Positions 7,753 through 16,820 of a DNA stretch of 64,000 nt are shown here, in pieces. The stretch's first letter is position 1; every line of letters starts with the position of its first letter. The notes beneath the pieces are model-generated. The model was given only the letters and a program-made list of their open reading frames with translations, did no database searches and had not been told where the DNA came from. The DNA comes from CAWGYT01 sp963826795. Lineage in GTDB: Bacteria; Planctomycetota; Planctomycetia; Pirellulales; Pirellulaceae. The stretch is taken from NCBI GenBank assembly GCA_963826795.1, contig CAWGYT010000010.1, positions 372,001 to 436,000 on the forward strand. Direction: 5' to 3'. Made by a program: the position numbers and the translations under genes.

Positions 7753-9435
7753 ATGCGACGTTTTGTGAAATCGTGGATCGTCGTCGTGTCGGTTCTGGTA
7801 GTCGGACAGGTCGCGGCGCAAGGCGTCGCCCCCGATCCGCTCGCATCACTGGTGTTTCCACCCGAGTTGCTGATGCGGCACCGCGCGGAGCTCGGCTTGA
7901 CCGACGAACAGGTTGCGTCGATCCGAGGTCGGCACGAGCAGCTGGGGTCGAAAACGCAGACGCACCAACGACGGCTGCAAGCCGCGGTCGGCAGGCTCGC
8001 CAAGCTGCTCTCGGCCGAGCAGGTCGACGAACAGGCCGCCCTGGAACAACTCGGCCAGGTATTGGGGGCCGAACAGGAGCTGAAGCGGGCGCAGCTGCGG
8101 CTGATGATCCAGATCCGCAATCAACTCACGGCCGAACAGCGGCAGATTGCCGCGCAACTCAGTTCTCCGCCCAGTCCTCAAAACGACTTGCCGGCCGCGG
8201 TGGCCAGCTTGTCGCCAACCGAGCTTTCGCGAGAACTTGTGGCCCTGCCGCATGACGAGGTGCCGTGGCGGAACATCCCCTGGAAATCCTGCCTGCTCGA
8301 AGGCCTCGCCACGTCGCGGTTGCAAGAAAAGCCCGTGGTGCTGTGGATCTTCATTGACCGGCCGTTGGATGACGAACGCTGCTGAGTGTTCGCAGGTGCC
8401 GCCCGTGAGGTGGTCTTCTCGAATCCCCAGGTTGTTCGCCAGATCCAAAACGAGTTCGTGCCCGTGGCGCTCAAGGCCGGGCAAGTGAACCAACCGCCGA
8501 GCGGCACGGAAGGCCGGTTATACGCCGAAATCGGTCGGACCAAGCCCGCGCCCCAGGGGATCTGCGTGGCCAACTCAGCCGGCAAGGTGCTCGTGTGGGC
8601 TCTCTCGTTTGACGACGATCAAAGCATCACCGACTTTTTCGGCTACGCGGCGCGGCGCTATCGCCAGTTTCCCGACGCGACGCGACCGGTCGTCACGGAG
8701 CGGTTCATGCGGTACCCGAGTCACCGGCTGCCCGACATTCCGGATACGGGCGAGGCGCTGGCTCTGCCTGCCAGCCACGCGGCCACGGATCGTTGCCCCG
8801 CCCGTCCTCCGATCGCGCGAGATACACTCGTGGGTCGCATCGTAGGCCGTGCGCTGGACGATGAGGGGCGTCTGATCGCCGACACACGGCGACAGGAGCA
8901 CTACATGGAAGCTCGCTTTGAGATTCCCGGGCACGTCCAGCAGCAATTCGTTGCCGCCTTACGCGAGGCCGATGGCAACGAGTTCCCGTTGCCCGATGCC
9001 CTGGTCCAGGCGATTGTCGAACCCGCGTATCTCGGCCAACTCGACGTGAATCCGCTCGGCGTCGTGCCCGGCAGCCAGAACGATCGCCGCGCGTGGAAGT
9101 TTTTCGCTCGGCAACTGCCAGCCGGCGAGGCGGATTCCCCTCAAGTCCGAATCACCGGTCAGTCGGACGTGGCGGGTCGGCAGCGGCAAGACACTCCGAG
9201 TGATGGACGGCAATGGGACCACGCGGTTCGACTTCAGTGGCAGGGCTACTTCACGCTGGACGGCCCTCGGATCGCGAATTTGCAATTGATGGCCCAAGGC
9301 CGCGAAACGCTGCATTGGGCGAATGCCGCGCTAACCCATGACGAGGCCGATGCGCGGCACCTGATGGCCGGCCATCGGATCGATCTGAATTGCCAGGTCC
9401 GATACGGTCTGACCGCGAGCCCGATTGCGGATTGA
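7753..9435 (+). CDS. Candidate selenoprotein: exported LTXXQ-domain + thioredoxin-like protein (read through TGA 8383-8385)
   Basis: The frame is continuous from ATG 7753 to TGA 9433-9435 (560 codons) if the single in-frame TGA at codon 211 is read through. The N-terminus has a signal peptide (MRRFVKSWIVVVSVLVVG). Residues about 35-135 are a helical Spy/CpxP-like LTXXQ domain (ELGLTDEQ, QLTAEQRQ). From about 190 the frame reads KPVVLWIFIDRPLDDERC-TGA-VFAGAAREVVF, then SNPQVVRQIQNEFVPVAL. This follows the thioredoxin-like layout of a redox centre, a helix, then FxxP-x-VV and FVPV, with Cys-Sec at the active site. The rest (LVGRIVGRALDDEG onward) is an unassigned domain. Alternatives are a CGA-to-TGA nonsense change or a sequence error. 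Because translation continues in frame for 349 codons with normal codon use, decay is unlikely to be old. Confidence 0.62.
8399..8413 (+). promoter_or_regulatory. Bacterial SECIS-like hairpin downstream of the in-frame TGA
   Basis: CCGCC (8399-8403) pairs with GGTGG (8409-8413) around the 5-nt loop CGTGA. A sixth G-U pair (8398/8414) extends the stem. The loop begins 18 nt after the TGA and has a G in its first two bases. Both match the known bacterial SECIS rules (a loop some 16-37 nt after UGA, and a G at the start of the loop). Short GC-rich hairpins are common, so this is supportive and not decisive. Confidence 0.5.
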
Positions 9436-9454
9436 CGCGCCCGGGCCAAGGGGG

Positions 9455-9475
9455 GCGAGGCTCCTGCCGAGCCGC
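9455..9475 (+). terminator. Hairpin repeat after the selenoprotein candidate
   Basis: GGCTC-CTGCC-GAGCC forms a 5-bp stem 20 nt after the stop at 9435, without a T-run. It is the second copy of the element at 7585-7605, differing at one base. It may be a dispersed repeat or a weak, factor-dependent terminator. Confidence 0.35.
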
Positions 9476-9514
9476 ACACGGCCGAGGGAGCCTGCCTTGA
9501 TGACGGAACCCCAG

Positions 9515-9853
9515 TCAGATGTCGAGTGCCGGTTCGCCCAGGTAGAGCTGCAGCACCTGACTTTGAACCTTGATGGCCCGCACGAGGACCCAGACCTGCT
9601 CCTTGTTGAATTGCCCCGGATTCGACTGAGCTAACTGCTCGAGTTCCTCCGTCATCGCGGCGTGTTGGTCCGTCGCCAGTTGGAGCTTCAGGCTGAGTTC
9701 TCGCCAGGCCGTCGCGAGTGCCTTGTCGTCCTCGAGTGCGTCGAGCGACTCGAGGGTGTTCGTCAGGAGCAAACAAGTGCGGGCGACCTCCCGCACGTCG
9801 GCCCCGGGCTCGAGCGTTTGGATACGAGCGGCGAGGGTCTTGCAGTCAATCAT
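9515..9853 (-). CDS. Small helical protein of unknown function
   Basis: 112 residues from ATG 9853 (MIDCKTLAARIQTLEPG). The protein is almost wholly alpha-helical with heptad-like Leu spacing (EDDKALATAWRELSLKLQLA, MTEELEQLAQSN). It has no signal peptide, membrane segment or recognised motif. The composition and regular amphipathic pattern make it more likely real than the opposite-strand frames. It stands alone, converging on the selenoprotein candidate. No function is offered. Confidence 0.55.
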   Translation of the reverse strand: MIDCKTLAARIQTLEPGADVREVARTCLLLTNTLESLDALEDDKALATAWRELSLKLQLATDQHAAMTEELEQLAQSNPGQFNKEQVWVLVRAIKVQSQVLQLYLGEPALDI

Positions 9854-10112
9854 TGAGGTTCAAAGCCTCTGGGGTGCGTTTCACGGGGGACACTTCATCG
9901 TGTCGTCGCGTAACTTTCGAATCGTTGTTCGCGATCCGAATTGTTTTAACTGTAGCTTAGCTTTGACCTTGTTTTCGCGTTTCGAGGAGGCACCGAGTCG
10001 ACGCTTGAAACGTGACTTGTCGCTCGATTCACGCGGCGGTAAAAAGTCATCATCCGAGTGCCAATTCACGTGCCCACAGCGCTCATGCGCGATCGCTTGC
10101 AAGGACCACAAT

Positions 10113-10150
10113 TTACCGCCCATCGAGATTCTTACCGCCCATCGAGATTC
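10113..10150. repeat. 19-bp perfect tandem duplication
   Basis: TTACCGCCCATCGAGATTC occurs twice back to back (10113-10131, 10132-10150) inside the 9854-10240 intergenic region, about 90 nt before the HAD gene. The rest of that region shows no supported gene. Confidence 0.8.
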
Positions 10151-10240
10151 CTTCTGATGCTGAGCTGCGGCCGAGAGCGATCTCGGCCGAACGGTTGCGT
10201 CGAAGCTGCAAACCGCACTCCCCCTTCCGAGGTCAAATGC

Positions 10241-10954
10241 ATGTCGAGTCATGTGCCCCCGTTGCGAGCCGTCGCGTTTGATTTGGATGGGCTGATGTTC
10301 AACACCGAGGACCTTTATACTCAGGTGGCGGAGGATTTGCTGTTGCGCCGCGGGCGGGTCCTTGACGCGGAATTGCTGCGGCAAATGATGGGACTCCCCG
10401 CGCGGGTTGGATTGCCGCTCATGATCCGCTGGTATGGTTTGGAGGATTCGGTCGAGCAGTTGGAGCTGGAAACTCAGGAGATTTTCGAGGCGCTGCTGCC
10501 CGTCGCTCTCGCTCCCATGCCGGGCCTGCTGCCCTTGCTCGAGTTGCTTGACGGATTGGGGATTCCCAAAGCGATTGCGACGAGCAGTCGGCGTTCATAT
10601 CTGGAACGCGTGTTGACCTTGGCGAATTTGCCGTCCGTGTTTGATTTCTGCCTGACGGCCGAAGACGTGGTCGATGGCAAACCGCACCCGGAAATCTATC
10701 TCAAGGCGGCACATTGTTTCGGAATTGACGCCTCTCGCATGTTGGTTCTGGAAGATAGCGAACACGGTTGTCAGGCGGCCGTGGCGGCGGCGGCCATTAC
10801 CGTGGCCGTGCCGGCCGCCCACAATCATCCCAGCGACTATCCGGGCATCCACTTGCGAGCGGAATCGCTGCAGGATCCGCGCGTTCACGAATTGATCCGC
10901 GGCGGCTACGCTGCGCAACTTCGTGGAATCGATTCGAGCGGACTTCTCGGGTAA
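10241..10954 (+). CDS. HAD-superfamily hydrolase, beta-phosphoglucomutase/phosphatase-like
   Basis: 237 residues from ATG 10241, preceded by GAGG 9-12 nt upstream; a longer frame from 10058 lacks coding character. All four HAD motifs are present: DLDGLMFNTE (nucleophile and acid/base Asp), ATSSRR (Ser/Thr), the Lys in DGKPHPEIYL and VLEDSEHG (acidic pair). A small helical cap lies between motifs I and II, as in subfamily I with the beta-phosphoglucomutase-like type of cap. The family acts on sugar phosphates or small phosphomonoesters in the cytosol. The substrate cannot be told from sequence. Confidence 0.88.
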   Translation: MSSHVPPLRAVAFDLDGLMFNTEDLYTQVAEDLLLRRGRVLDAELLRQMMGLPARVGLPLMIRWYGLEDSVEQLELETQEIFEALLPVALAPMPGLLPLLELLDGLGIPKAIATSSRRSYLERVLTLANLPSVFDFCLTAEDVVDGKPHPEIYLKAAHCFGIDASRMLVLEDSEHGCQAAVAAAAITVAVPAAHNHPSDYPGIHLRAESLQDPRVHELIRGGYAAQLRGIDSSGLLG

Positions 10955-10981
10955 GTTGCGGCGCGAGATGGCTAAATTTAC

Positions 10982-11010
10982 TTGACGCGTTGCGCCCCAG
11001 CGCGTTAGAC
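10982..11010 (+). promoter_or_regulatory. Putative sigma-70-like promoter for the nucleotidyltransferase gene
   Basis: TTGACG (10982-10987) and TTAGAC (11005-11010) are separated by 17 bp, and the start codon at 11174 follows about 160 nt later. The match is good for the -35 box and fair for the -10. Planctomycete promoters are poorly defined, so this is tentative. Confidence 0.3.
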
Positions 11011-11173
11011 TTCGCCGCATCGGACGAGGGGAGTGGGGAGGCGCGAGGCAGAAAGACGTGGGCTTTGCGGCACGTGGCCGATCCGCGGTTTTTGAACGGC
11101 TGGCCGGCTTCGATCGAAGCGCTTCGCTCGTGGGAATCGCTCCAGGGATGCTTTCTTACAAGGACGTGCATCG

Positions 11174-12091
11174 ATGCGTAAAATCTACGCCTGTTTGCTC
11201 ATTGAACCGAATGAAGCGTGTGCCCTTGAGATTGAGCGTGCGGCCGCGGGTCGGTCGACGGTCAAAGCCTCCAGGCCAGTTTCTCATTTCGGCCGTCGAC
11301 CCCTGGCTCAGCGCTCCTTCAGCGGCCAGCCGCTTATCGATTGGGTGGTCCGGCGCGCTTCTGAAGCACAGCAACTGGACGGGGTCTTGGTTGTGCTACC
11401 TCAGACAACGACGATGGAGGAATTCAGACAGTTGCTGCCGAGCGACGTGCGGGTCATTCAGTCCTCGCCGCATTCCGCCGGGAAAGATCGCTTGTCCCGC
11501 CTGAGAGAGGCCGTCGAATCGCTGAGCGGCGACGCCCCGGCCCGCAGCCCCGCGCCCGCCCGTGGCACCAGCTCGACGCACGACACGGGGGGCCTCGACG
11601 GGATTGTGATGCTGCGCCTGGACTGCCCGCTGCTGGATCCCTACTTGCTCGATCGCCTGGTGAATGCCGTTCGGGAGGAGCCGTGGGTGGACTATGCGAC
11701 GTTCCATTCAGTACGGGACTCGGTCGATGACCGGCTGCGCGCCTTGCTGCAGACGCAGTTGGGACTATTCGTCGAGTATTTCGGCGTGGAAGCCTTGCGT
11801 AAGCTGGATGAGCGCCTCACGAATCGCGCGGAACGAGATCGATTCGAAGGACAGGTGAGCGCGTATTCCGATGAGTTCAAGCTGCGTTTGCTGGCGCTGC
11901 CGACGGCGCTGGATCGCGGCGACCTGCGGTTTTCACTGCGGCACCAAGACGATTGGGCCCACGCCGAACAGATCGTCGAGGCACTCGGGGATGAGCGGCT
12001 GGAATGGCAGCGATTGGTCGATTTGCTGCAGCGGCAACCTGAATGGCGCGATCGGATGGCAAGCCTGAACCGGGCCGAGTATGCGACGTAG
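11174..12091 (+). CDS. Nucleotidyltransferase (cytidylyltransferase/SpsF-like)
   Basis: 305 residues from ATG 11174 (MRKIYACLLIEPN). The protein shows the beginning and core of the CMP-sugar/SpsF transferase fold: LAQRSFSGQPLIDWVVRRA (replacing the usual G-x-x-L-x-x-x-x-x-R sugar-ring pattern), GVLVVLPQ, then an LDCPLLDPYLLDRLV segment matching the family's G-D-x-P-L-x-x-P metal site. The N-terminal nucleotide-binding loop is divergent (ACLLIEPNEACALE in place of a G-S-x-R loop). Substrate use may therefore be altered. Its C-terminal part is helical. It is followed 265 nt later by glgC, suggesting a carbohydrate-related locus but not clearly an operon. Confidence 0.65.
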   Translation: MRKIYACLLIEPNEACALEIERAAAGRSTVKASRPVSHFGRRPLAQRSFSGQPLIDWVVRRASEAQQLDGVLVVLPQTTTMEEFRQLLPSDVRVIQSSPHSAGKDRLSRLREAVESLSGDAPARSPAPARGTSSTHDTGGLDGIVMLRLDCPLLDPYLLDRLVNAVREEPWVDYATFHSVRDSVDDRLRALLQTQLGLFVEYFGVEALRKLDERLTNRAERDRFEGQVSAYSDEFKLRLLALPTALDRGDLRFSLRHQDDWAHAEQIVEALGDERLEWQRLVDLLQRQPEWRDRMASLNRAEYAT

Positions 12092-12356
12092 ATGAGTCGT
12101 CGCGTCGCGCTCGGAAAGCGCGACGCGCGTCGCGCGGTCGACCTGCGCGGCGGGCCACCCGCGTCGCGCGTGGCGGCCGGGTTGTCGCCAGGGGGGGCTC
12201 CTGTTATCCTGCCAGTTCGACCGCCCCGTGCTCGCTGGATTCTGCGGTCGCCATCCACGCTGCTTGTCGGACGTGCCGTGTCGAAAGCCACCAAAGGCAA
12301 AGCGGTTTTGAGACGACTCGCCGCCTTGTTGTTCTTTTTCAGGAGCCCATGGTTTG

Positions 12357-13655
12357 ATGCGAAATGTCGTTACGCTTGTGCTGGGTGGGGGCCGTGGGAC
12401 CCGTCTGTTGCCGTTGACCCGACTTCGTTCGAAGCCGGCCGTGCCGCTGGCCGGCAAATACCGATTGATCGACATCCCACTCTCCAATTGCATCAATAGT
12501 GGTTTGAACCGGATCTATGTGCTGACGCAGTTCATGTCGGTCAGCCTTCATCGGCACATTCGCCAGACCTATCGCTTCGATGCCTTCAGCGCCGGCTTCG
12601 TCGAAATCCTGGCGGCCCAACAGACGATGGAAGCCACGACCGATTGGTACGAGGGAACGGCTGACGCCGTCCGCAAGAATATTCGCTACCTGGAACAGGC
12701 GGGTATCGAATATGTCTTGATCCTCTCGGGCGACCAGCTTTACCGAATGAATTACCTGGAGATGCTCAAGACGCATCGCGAAACGCATGCGGATGCGACG
12801 ATCGCGACCATCCCCGTGCGCCGCGACGAAGCGCGTTCGCTGGGAATCATGCGCGTCGACCAGGATGGGCGCGTCCGCGGTTTCGTCGAGAAGCCGGACA
12901 ACCCGGAACGGTTGAAGCCCGTCTTGATGGATCCGGCCTGGATCGACCAGCGTGGCATTCAAAGTCGAGGCCGCGAATGCCTGGCCAGCATGGGAATCTA
13001 CCTGTTCAACCGCGACGTGCTGGTGGACGTTCTCAAACAGTCCTTGCACCAGGACTTCGGCAACGAGGTTTTTCCCTCACTGATTGATCCAAAACACGTT
13101 GCGATCCACCTGTTCGACGGCTACTGGGAAGATATCGGGACAATTCAAGCGTTCTACAAGGCAAACCTCGCCCTCGCCAGCGAGCATCCACCATTCGATT
13201 TGAACTCGCCGGAGGCCCCCATCTACTCCCGCGCCCGCTTTCTGCCCCCGACACGCGTCGATGGAGCCAACATCAAGCAGAGCTTGATCGCGGACGGCTG
13301 CCAAATCAGCCCCGGGGCGAAGATCGAAAACAGCGTCGTTGGACTTCGTTGCACGATCGGTCCCAACGTGACGATCAAGAACTCGATCTTGATGGGGGCT
13401 GACGAATACGAGACCCGCTCGGAATTGCGCGAGGACAAACGGTGCGACCGACCTCCAATCGGAATCGGGGCGGACTCGACGGTCATCAACGCGATCGTCG
13501 ACAAGAACGTCCGGATCGGCAAGGGAGTACGGGTCGAGATCCCGGCCAACGCGCCTGCCTACGCCGATCTGCCCGAATGTTCGATCAATGAGGGTGTCAT
13601 GATCGTGGCCAAAGATGCGGTCCTGCCGGATGGCTGGAACTGGCCCGCGGGTTAG
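12357..13655 (+). CDS. glgC: Glucose-1-phosphate adenylyltransferase
   Basis: 432 residues from ATG 12357 (an in-frame TTG lies at 12354); AGGAG sits at 12341-12345. Makes ADP-glucose for glycogen synthesis. The pyrophosphorylase loop LGGGRGTRLLPLTRLRSKPA, the PLAGKYRLIDIPLSNCINSG stretch and YEGTADAVRKN are all classic GlgC. ILSGDQLYRM is the metal/nucleotide Asp site. The C-terminal third is a left-handed beta-helix with hexapeptide repeats (CQISPGAKIENSVVGLRC) for allosteric control and oligomerisation. Length is normal (about 420-430) and no frameshift is visible. Confidence 0.95.
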   Translation: MRNVVTLVLGGGRGTRLLPLTRLRSKPAVPLAGKYRLIDIPLSNCINSGLNRIYVLTQFMSVSLHRHIRQTYRFDAFSAGFVEILAAQQTMEATTDWYEGTADAVRKNIRYLEQAGIEYVLILSGDQLYRMNYLEMLKTHRETHADATIATIPVRRDEARSLGIMRVDQDGRVRGFVEKPDNPERLKPVLMDPAWIDQRGIQSRGRECLASMGIYLFNRDVLVDVLKQSLHQDFGNEVFPSLIDPKHVAIHLFDGYWEDIGTIQAFYKANLALASEHPPFDLNSPEAPIYSRARFLPPTRVDGANIKQSLIADGCQISPGAKIENSVVGLRCTIGPNVTIKNSILMGADEYETRSELREDKRCDRPPIGIGADSTVINAIVDKNVRIGKGVRVEIPANAPAYADLPECSINEGVMIVAKDAVLPDGWNWPAG

Positions 13656-13732
13656 GCATGTGGCAGCGTGACGCGGTGGAGTGGCAGTTCGCTTGGGCCC
13701 CCTCATCCGGCCTTCGGCCACCTTCTCCCGCG

Positions 13733-13850
13733 TCGGGGAGAAGGGACAACTCCCGCCCAAGGGAGAAGGGACAACTTCCGCGTTGGGGAGAAGGGACAAC
13801 TTCCGCGTTGGGGAGAAGGGACAACTTCCGCGCAGGGGAGAAGGGACAGG
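13733..13850. repeat. 25-bp tandem repeat, five copies
   Basis: GGGGAGAAGGGACAAC-type units start at 13735, 13760, 13785, 13810 and 13835, exactly 25 bp apart. They fill most of the 280-bp gap after glgC. The left flank (CCCTCATCCGGCCTTCGGC, then CACCTTCTCCC) is the common GC-rich intergenic palindrome. Its right half appears to have been amplified. Confidence 0.9.
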
Positions 13851-13936
13851 TTCGTGTCACCTCTCCCGAGGCCGGGAGAGGTCGCTCGGGTCCCGCTTGC
13901 TCAATGACGGCCCCGGCGGGCGGACGCACGCGTGAA

Positions 13937-14716
13937 TTACAACTGCCGGATGTGGTAGCCGCCATCCACGTTGATTCGATCTCCCGTCGTGAATGGAAAC
14001 CGTCCGCTCACTAAGGTCGAAACGGCCTGAGCCACGTCCTCCGGACGGCCCCAGCGGCGGATCGGGGAGAGACCTTCGGCGATCAGGCGATCGTATTTCT
14101 CACGTACAGGTGCGGTCATGTCACTGGCAATCACTCCCGGGCAAACCTCGTACACCTGAATGTTTTCCTCTGCCAGTCGCGCCGCAAACAGCCAGGTCAT
14201 CATCTGCATCCCGGCTTTGGCGATACAGTAGTCAGGACGATTCAGGGAGACCGCGTAGGCCGAGACGGATGAAATGTTGACCAAATAGCCCCGCGCGATT
14301 ACCTCCTGTTGCCTCAACCCCCGCATCACCTGGGCCGCCTGTTGCGATAGGAAGAACGGGCCCTTCAGGTTCGTCGCGTGGACCAGATCCCAGGATTCGG
14401 GCGTGGCTTCCAAGACGTCCTTGCGGCCCGGTGAGGTAATCCCCGCGTTGTTGACCAGGACGTCGAGTCGCCCCCAATTTGAGAGCGCGGCGTCGAGGAT
14501 CGTCGCGTGATCCGCCAAATTCCCGACGTCACCCGCGACGCACACCGCGCGGCCGCCCGCATCCCGGATTTCCGCGACGACTTCTTCCGCCGCGTCGGCG
14601 CACCGACGGTAGTTGACCACGACCGCGTAGCCGTCCGCGGCGAGCTCGCACGCGATCGCGCGGCCGATCCCGCGCAACGCGCCCGTGACAATGGCGACAG
14701 GTTGAGAAGGGGTCAT
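13937..14716 (-). CDS. Short-chain dehydrogenase/reductase (FabG-like)
   Basis: 259 residues from ATG 14716 (MTPSQPVAIVTG). Classical SDR layout: the TGALRGIG cofactor loop, NNAGIT, the catalytic Ser in NISSVSAY, the Y-x-x-x-K pair in DYCIAK, and a C-terminal TGDRINVDGGYHIRQL. NADP preference is suggested by NYRR after beta-2. It is a cytosolic oxidoreductase of the 3-oxoacyl-ACP reductase-like group; the substrate is not deducible. The N-terminal half of a second SDR with very similar wording (LVNNAGI-NSPG) forms part of the chimeric gene at 46521-47393. Confidence 0.9.
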   Translation of the reverse strand: MTPSQPVAIVTGALRGIGRAIACELAADGYAVVVNYRRCADAAEEVVAEIRDAGGRAVCVAGDVGNLADHATILDAALSNWGRLDVLVNNAGITSPGRKDVLEATPESWDLVHATNLKGPFFLSQQAAQVMRGLRQQEVIARGYLVNISSVSAYAVSLNRPDYCIAKAGMQMMTWLFAARLAEENIQVYEVCPGVIASDMTAPVREKYDRLIAEGLSPIRRWGRPEDVAQAVSTLVSGRFPFTTGDRINVDGGYHIRQL

Positions 14717-14861
14717 CCGCCAAGTCTCGCAGTCGAATTCAAGTTCCAGCGAGTCCTCATCAAAAGCCGTCGCCCGCAGGTTTGCAAGGTGCCGCAGTCA
14801 ACTCGCCCGCGAAATTCCGATTTCTTGCTCAATGAACCAGCCAGAAAACCGACGACCTTGC

Positions 14862-14902
14862 AAAAAAAAAACGGGCGAGATGCCTTGCCGCATCTCGCCC
14901 GC
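14862..14902 (-). terminator. Strong Rho-independent terminator (minus strand)
   Basis: An 11-bp perfect stem (CGGGCGAGATG 14872-14882 with CATCTCGCCCG 14891-14901) has an 8-nt loop. On the minus strand it is followed by ten T residues (the A-run 14862-14871). No minus-strand protein gene ends just upstream of it, so it probably ends a non-coding transcript. Confidence 0.85.
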
Positions 14903-15133
14903 ATGTTCCCTGGAGCACCGGGGGCAGCCCCGCACCCCGGTGCCCAGTAAAAGCATCGTCGCGAAGCACTCGTCAGACACGGTTGACCCAGAAACCGCAA
15001 AGTCCAACAAGCTAATTGCTTCAACCCAGGAGGGAGGGTCGTATCGCAATCCCGCAATTGCAAATACGGACGACGAAGCTTTCAAATGGTTCGCTCCGTG
15101 ACCGCGAGTCGGGGGGACAACTCGCGGCCACGG
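14862..15133 (-). ncRNA. Candidate structured non-coding RNA (about 270 nt)
   Basis: The minus strand between the MurE-like gene and the SDR gene holds three strong hairpins in a row. They are 15096-15133 (13 pairs with one A/C bulge pair, 10-nt loop), 14915-14943 (9-bp perfect stem) and the terminator at 14872-14901. No convincing ORF runs through them, and the compact terminator with no upstream CDS suggests a stand-alone RNA. I could not match it to SRP RNA, tmRNA or RNase P motifs. 6S-like RNA or an unclassified sRNA remains possible. The 5' end is a guess. Confidence 0.4.
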
Positions 15134-15364
15134 TCGGTTTTCTCCGTTCGAAGCGGCGTTGTGTTCTCGCCGCGTCAAACCTGTGGGTGGCTTATAGCCA
15201 GGACGTGAACGCTTGCCAATGTCAATCAAGTAACTTTTTCTGAAAATTTCTTGATTCGGCGGGGAGTGGCGTTTTCGCGGACGATGGCAGGGCGCGCGGC
15301 CGTTGCTGCTGGCGAGCAGCGAGAGAGCGACCGCGATCCCGAGGGCATTGAGGCCTGGGTCGGT
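15134..15364. other. Intergenic region, nothing recognised
   Basis: The region between the RNA candidate and the end of the MurE-like gene holds an AT-richer stretch around 15225-15255, possibly promoter-bearing. No supported gene is seen. Confidence 0.4.
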
Positions 15365-16820
15365 TCAAGCCGGCGTCCAGGGGCAATGGCTGGGTTCTTG
15401 GACGTTTTGCAGCCAATATCGTGCGACGTCCTCGTCTCGCAGCGGGACCTGGTCGGGTCCGACGGATTCGGCGCCTCCGGCGATCAGGATGACATCGCCG
15501 GGTTGGGCCTGAGACAGCATCCAGCAGATGGCTTTTGCTCGATCGGGCATCAGGTGGGCCTGAGCGGGGCGATCGAACCCGTCGAGGACGTCATGGGCGT
15601 TGCGAAGCGATAGTTTTCGGTCCAGCTTCGGCCCGGTCAGCACGCAGGCGGTCCGTCAGCCGCTCGAGGGTTTGCCCCAGTTGCGTGCGAGTCTGTTCGC
15701 TTGCAAACGGGTCGACTCCCAGCGCGCAGCGGAGCTGCCCGGAGGTCACGCGGCGGAGCGTCTGCAGGGCGGTGCTCAGCGCGTGCGGTGTCTTGGCCTG
15801 GTCGATGTAGACGCCGTAGGGCTGTCCGCACTCCAGGCGCTGGAGGCAGCCTGGCACCGAGGTCACTGCCTCGAGGCCCTTCACGATGGCGCCGGGGTCG
15901 AGTCCCAGCACGAGGCCGACGGCGGCGGCTTGCAGGCAGTTATAGATGTGGGCATCGCCAATGATCTGGGTCCGGACGACGATCGACTCGTCGCCGGCAT
16001 CGATCAAGAAGGTTTGTTCGCTGGGGTGTCGCTCCAGCAGGTTGGCGGTGATCTCGCCTTCTTCGCGCAGCCCAATCGTGATCGTCGGGACGTCCAGATC
16101 GCGGAGCAATCTGTAGCTGCCGCGATCGTCAGCATTGATGACCGTGAAACCTTCTGGCTTGAGATGCTCGACGACGCTTGAGATCGCGTTCTGGTAATTG
16201 CGAAGCGATCCATGAGGCTCCGCATACTCGCGATGGATATTCGTGATCACGGCGGCGTCCAGTTGAAGCCCGCGCATTTTGTGTTGGGCCAGGGCCTGGC
16301 TCGAGGCCTCCAGCGTGGCGTGGGTGCCTCCCTGGGATCGAACTTCCGCCATCCAGCGGGCGATGTGGAGCGGCCCGTGTCGCTCAATCGGATCACTCGG
16401 AAGGCTTTCGGCGGATTGGCCGGCCGCTCGCAGAATCGCCGCCAGCAGCCGCTCGGTGGTGGATTTTCCGCAACTGCCCGCGATGCCGATCGTCCGCAGC
16501 GAATGGCTGGGACTGCCGGCCAGGCCGTGGCACAACTGCCCGAAGGCGACGCGGCAGTCGTCCACCACGTATTGCGGCACCGAACAGGGCAGCGGCCGCT
16601 CCGCCAGAACGGCGACGGCTCCGCGACCGATCGCGATTTGTAATTGCTCTTGCGAAACGAACTCGCGGTCGTCCAGGGCGACGAACAAATCACCCGGCTC
16701 GCACTTATCGGCGACCGAGCAACAGGACGTGATCCGAGTTTCTTGGCCAGCCAGCCAGTAACCGTTGGGGATGGCGTGCGACAGCGAAAGTCCACGCGCA
16801 AAAGATGCGTTAAGCGGCAT
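15365..16820 (-). CDS. Mur ligase, MurE-like (frameshift near the C-terminus)
   Basis: The protein from ATG 16820 shows the MurE order. An N-terminal substrate domain carries EPGDLFVALDDREF. The ATP loop is GIAGSCGKSTTERLL. The central domain has EASSQAL, DAAVITNIHREY and GFTVINADD. The C-terminal ligase domain is in two frames: the first ends at about 15600, and the second (LTGPKLDRKLSLRNAHDVL, then CWMLSQAQPGDVILIAGG) runs to 15365. Restoring two bases near 15640 (a CGCG read as CG) joins them to about 485 residues, the normal MurE length. The family adds the third amino acid to UDP-MurNAc-dipeptide in peptidoglycan synthesis. Members this divergent may instead act on related substrates. 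Confidence 0.8.
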
